From positions 1 through 7,278 of the forward strand of contig JAFOHH010000059.1 in assembly GCA_017421905.1 (NCBI GenBank): a DNA stretch of 7,278 bases. Reading direction: 5' to 3'. The position numbers and the translations under genes were made by a program. Positions 6,234-7,278 of the stretch are shown here, one piece after another (position 1 is the first letter of the stretch; the number at the start of each line of letters is the position of its first letter). The notes under the pieces were generated by a model. The model was not told the origin of the DNA. It was given only the letters and a program-made list of their open reading frames with translations, and ran no database searches. This stretch comes from Clostridia bacterium. Its GTDB lineage: Bacteria; Bacillota; Clostridia; Christensenellales; Borkfalkiaceae.

Positions 6234-6352
6234 AAAAAAGAAAGCCGCGATTCGGCTTTCTTTTTCCACATTCTCTCACATTCAGAAATTGCGGGTTTCC
6301 CCGCGGAGGACTTGTCGTTGATGAAAAAAATCTTACTCCAGAAAAATTTTAT
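6234..6352 (-). ncRNA. Putative stand-alone small RNA, unidentified class
   Basis: A consensus promoter (6359-6387) and a strong intrinsic terminator (6235-6265), both on the minus strand, enclose about 120 nt without a credible ORF on that strand. The mscS promoter begins only beyond the terminator, so this is a separate transcript rather than an mscS leader. Visible features in order are a U-rich 5' part, a single-stranded-looking AAGUCCUCC, a hairpin GCGGG-GAAA-CCCGC (a GNRA tetraloop only when read on this strand), two copies of GAAUGUG separated by AGA, and the terminator hairpin. CCUCC is complementary to Shine-Dalgarno sequences, as in C-rich Gram-positive regulatory RNAs. I do not recognise 6S, SRP, tmRNA, T-box or a known riboswitch. 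Its existence is inferred from signals only. Confidence 0.55.
6235..6265. terminator. Strong terminator of the putative small RNA
   Basis: AAAAAGAAAGCCG (6235-6247) pairs perfectly with CGGCTTTCTTTTT (6253-6265) around a 5-nt loop, a 13-bp stem. Read on the minus strand the 3' arm is CGGCTTTCTTTTT followed by another T. It also works in the + direction, but no obvious + transcript reaches it. Confidence 0.9.
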
Positions 6353-6401
6353 GCTCCTATTATATCCTTTGCCGATAAAAAAATCAATAGCTTTGCCATA
6401 A
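6321..6401 (+). CDS. Possible 26-residue micro-ORF opposite the small RNA
   Basis: An ATG at 6321 is preceded by GGAGGA (6305-6310) with a 10-nt gap and opens 26 codons: MKKI..., Leu-rich, with lysines at both ends of a short hydrophobic core. Its ribosome binding site and first codons lie opposite the putative minus-strand small RNA, the geometry of a type I toxin-antitoxin pair. Against it, I see no + strand promoter between the terminator at 6235-6265 and the ribosome binding site. The peptide also has two prolines and no clear membrane helix. This is a weak candidate only. Confidence 0.15.
   Translation: MKKILLQKNFMLLLYPLPIKKSIALP
6359..6387 (-). promoter_or_regulatory. Consensus SigA promoter of the putative small RNA
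   Basis: On the minus strand, TTGATT (6387-6382) and a perfect TATAAT (6364-6359) are 17 bp apart, predicting a start near 6352. There is no protein gene between it and the terminator at 6265, which is the main argument for a small RNA. Confidence 0.82.
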
Positions 6402-6547
6402 CGATTTTTTAAGGAATACTTAACCCTTGCTTTTAACTAAAAAAACCGCCGTTTTTTGAGGAAAATTTTGGAAAACACCCGTAAAACGCCCTATTTTTTA
6501 CCATTTTTTACCTTTTTGCTGCAAAAAATTTTTTTTCTTGGAAAATG

Positions 6548-6576
6548 AAAAAACCTTTCTCCGTTACGGAAAAAGG
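6548..6576 (-). terminator. Terminator, probably of the DUF6508 transcript
   Basis: CCTTTCTCCG (6554-6563) pairs with CGGAAAAAGG (6567-6576) with one C-A mismatch and a 3-nt loop. On the minus strand the hairpin is followed at once by six T (6553-6548), a good intrinsic terminator. It lies about 140 nt after the DUF6508 stop codon, implying a long 3' untranslated region or a separate short transcript. A T-rich stretch also follows on the + strand. Confidence 0.78.
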
Positions 6577-6717
6577 CTTTCTTTTTTATCTTTCGTGCTT
6601 CTTTTGCTTGCTTTTAGGGGTTTCTTTCGTAATAGAGATAGGGGGAAATGCTACGCGCCGCAAGGGCGGTGCTGTGCTTATCGTAAAACGCAAGCTTTTT
6701 TACAAAAACCCGAAAGG

Positions 6718-7125
6718 CTATTCGTCCATATCGGCAAGCTTGGTTAACCACTTGGTAATATACCCTTCCTCCAAGGCCTCCAAAAAAGCGCCGTCGCGGA
6801 AACGCTCGTTTTTTACCACCTTTTGCAGGAAGGAAATAATCAGCTCGGGCGTGGCGTGCGTTAAATCGAAATTTTTTAAGTTATACTCGTTGTATTCGAT
6901 GGCGTTTTCCTTAAAAGCGTTTTTTACCATGCCGGGCTCGGCGTTAAAATGGGCTATTTCGCACATTAAATCGATAACCGTATCGGTGTAACGAACGTAA
7001 TCGCCAACGTAGGGCATAAATTCGCCGCCAGAGTCAATCGGCCGCTCGGGACGAATCCATGCTCCGTAATTTTTGTCCTTTTCTAATCGTGCAACGTACT
7101 CGGTTAAGGCTTGATATTTTTTCAT
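6718..7125 (-). CDS. DUF6508 domain-containing protein
   Basis: Small, soluble, acidic-basic mixed protein of 135 residues, resembling the DUF6508 family found in Firmicutes. Recognisable parts are the start MKKYQALTEYV, a central GGEFMPYVGDY (33-43), and a C-terminal block NERFRDGAFLEALEEGYITKWL (106-127), which matches the family's usual ERFCDGALL...G.I..WL ending. No signal peptide, membrane segment or catalytic motif is visible, and the biochemical function is unknown. The frame is open further upstream to 7227, but the ATG at 7125 is chosen because AGGAG lies 7 nt before it, the promoter -10 box lies behind that, and the family starts there. The gene is monocistronic. It ends in LADMDE, close to the LADMDV ending of the transporter. 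The family call rests on memory of family members, not a search. Confidence 0.78.
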   Translation of the reverse strand: MKKYQALTEYVARLEKDKNYGAWIRPERPIDSGGEFMPYVGDYVRYTDTVIDLMCEIAHFNAEPGMVKNAFKENAIEYNEYNLKNFDLTHATPELIISFLQKVVKNERFRDGAFLEALEEGYITKWLTKLADMDE

Positions 7126-7146
7126 ATCATAACTCCTTTTTTTCCC

Positions 7147-7175
7147 ATTATAGCACACTTTTGATAAAACGGCAC
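7147..7175 (-). promoter_or_regulatory. Extended -10 promoter of the DUF6508 gene
   Basis: On the minus strand a perfect TATAAT (7152-7147) is preceded by TGC, forming an extended -10 element. The -35 is poor: GTGCCG at 17 bp, or TTGTGC at 19 bp. Transcription would start near 7140, just before the ribosome binding site AGGAG (7137-7133), so the leader is very short. Confidence 0.75.
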
Positions 7176-7190
7176 AATTTTTTTTATAAT
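7161..7190 (+). promoter_or_regulatory. Possible rightward promoter
   Basis: TTGATA (7161-7166) and a perfect TATAAT (7185-7190) are 18 bp apart on the + strand, back to back with the DUF6508 promoter. A transcript would begin near 7197 and meet the hairpin terminator at 7218-7255, giving only about 55-60 nt. The A/T-rich setting makes chance likely. Confidence 0.35.
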
Positions 7191-7217
7191 TTTTCAGTTT
7201 TTTGACAATATAAGACA

Positions 7218-7255
7218 AAAAGCGCAACCAAACGGGCGGCGCGCTTTTCTTTTTT
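7218..7255. terminator. Hairpin terminator at the right edge
   Basis: AAAAGCGC (7218-7225) pairs with GCGCTTTT (7241-7248) across a 15-nt loop, followed by CTTTTTT on the + strand. On the minus strand the stem ends in TTTTTG. It most likely terminates a leftward gene lying beyond the window, or a short rightward RNA from the promoter at 7161-7190. Nothing else can be supported in 7256-7278. Confidence 0.7.
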
Positions 7256-7278
7256 CGTTGATTTTTACGGGCTGTGCG

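Larger units (their letters stand above)
6266..6717. other. Gene-poor A/T-tract-rich intergenic region
   Basis: About 450 bp with no convincing protein gene. It contains most of the putative small RNA, a + strand micro-ORF of 26 codons at 6321-6401, and a series of A- and T-tracts (6430-6540). It also holds an A/T hairpin AAAAAAC-CGCC-GTTTTTT (6440-6457), the terminator at 6548-6576, and about 140 bp of 3' flank after the DUF6508 stop. In that flank, TTGTAA and GATAAG 17 bp apart on the minus strand (6705-6677) form a weak promoter-like pair. The + strand ORF entering the DUF6508 gene from 6545 looks like an antisense shadow. Confidence 0.7.

Noticed and set aside
6234..6352. Known riboswitch or leader for mscS
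   Set aside because: No recognised riboswitch core is visible, and mscS has its own consensus promoter downstream of the terminator, so the RNA is not needed as its leader.
6545..6991. Open reading frame of 148 codons on the + strand with a hydrophobic beginning
   Set aside because: More than half is antisense to the DUF6508 gene, its start lies in the arm and tail of a terminator hairpin, and there is no proper ribosome binding site. The hydrophobic start comes from T-rich DNA.
7126..7227. Upstream extension of the DUF6508 protein by 34 codons
   Set aside because: It contains the promoter -10 box and the ribosome binding site, and is a Lys-rich translation of A/T-rich noncoding DNA.

Overview
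The window looks like chromosomal core DNA from a low-to-moderate-GC, spore-forming Firmicute, most likely an uncultured or gut-type member of the Clostridia. The reasons are a spmA-spmB sporulation pair, strong AGGAGG-type ribosome binding sites, SigA promoters with near-consensus -10 boxes, T-rich intrinsic terminators and a DUF6508-type protein. The species cannot be named from the sequence alone. I see no mobile element, CRISPR array, tRNA or rRNA.

Left part (1-3455, + strand): spmA and spmB are translationally coupled by an ATGA overlap. They are followed by a galactokinase-family GHMP kinase gene with its own SigA promoter, and then by a comF-type phosphoribosyltransferase gene. A GC-rich hairpin terminator lies between galK and comF. 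comF ends in a 161-bp convergent gap holding a bidirectional terminator and three tandem 19-bp units, each with an imperfect palindrome.

Middle part (3617-6159, - strand): mscS (small mechanosensitive channel) has a clear extended -10 promoter and is followed by an MFS transporter gene of the sugar-cation symporter/SLC45 type. The two probably form one transcription unit, with a hairpin just before the transporter's ribosome binding site. The transporter carries an unusual extracytoplasmic insertion of about 85 residues. A sugar-uptake role and a metabolic link to galK are possible but unproven.

Right part (6160-7278): a gene-poor, A/T-tract-rich stretch contains a consensus promoter and a 13-bp-stem terminator facing left, with no convincing ORF between them. 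This looks like a stand-alone small RNA of about 120 nt with a GAAA-tetraloop hairpin and a CCUCC motif complementary to Shine-Dalgarno sequences. Further right is a DUF6508-family gene on the minus strand with its own promoter and terminator. The edge of the window holds another hairpin terminator.

Most of the window is ordinary housekeeping and sporulation content. The best leads are the putative small RNA, the enlarged SpmA, the tandem palindromic repeats and the transporter insertion.
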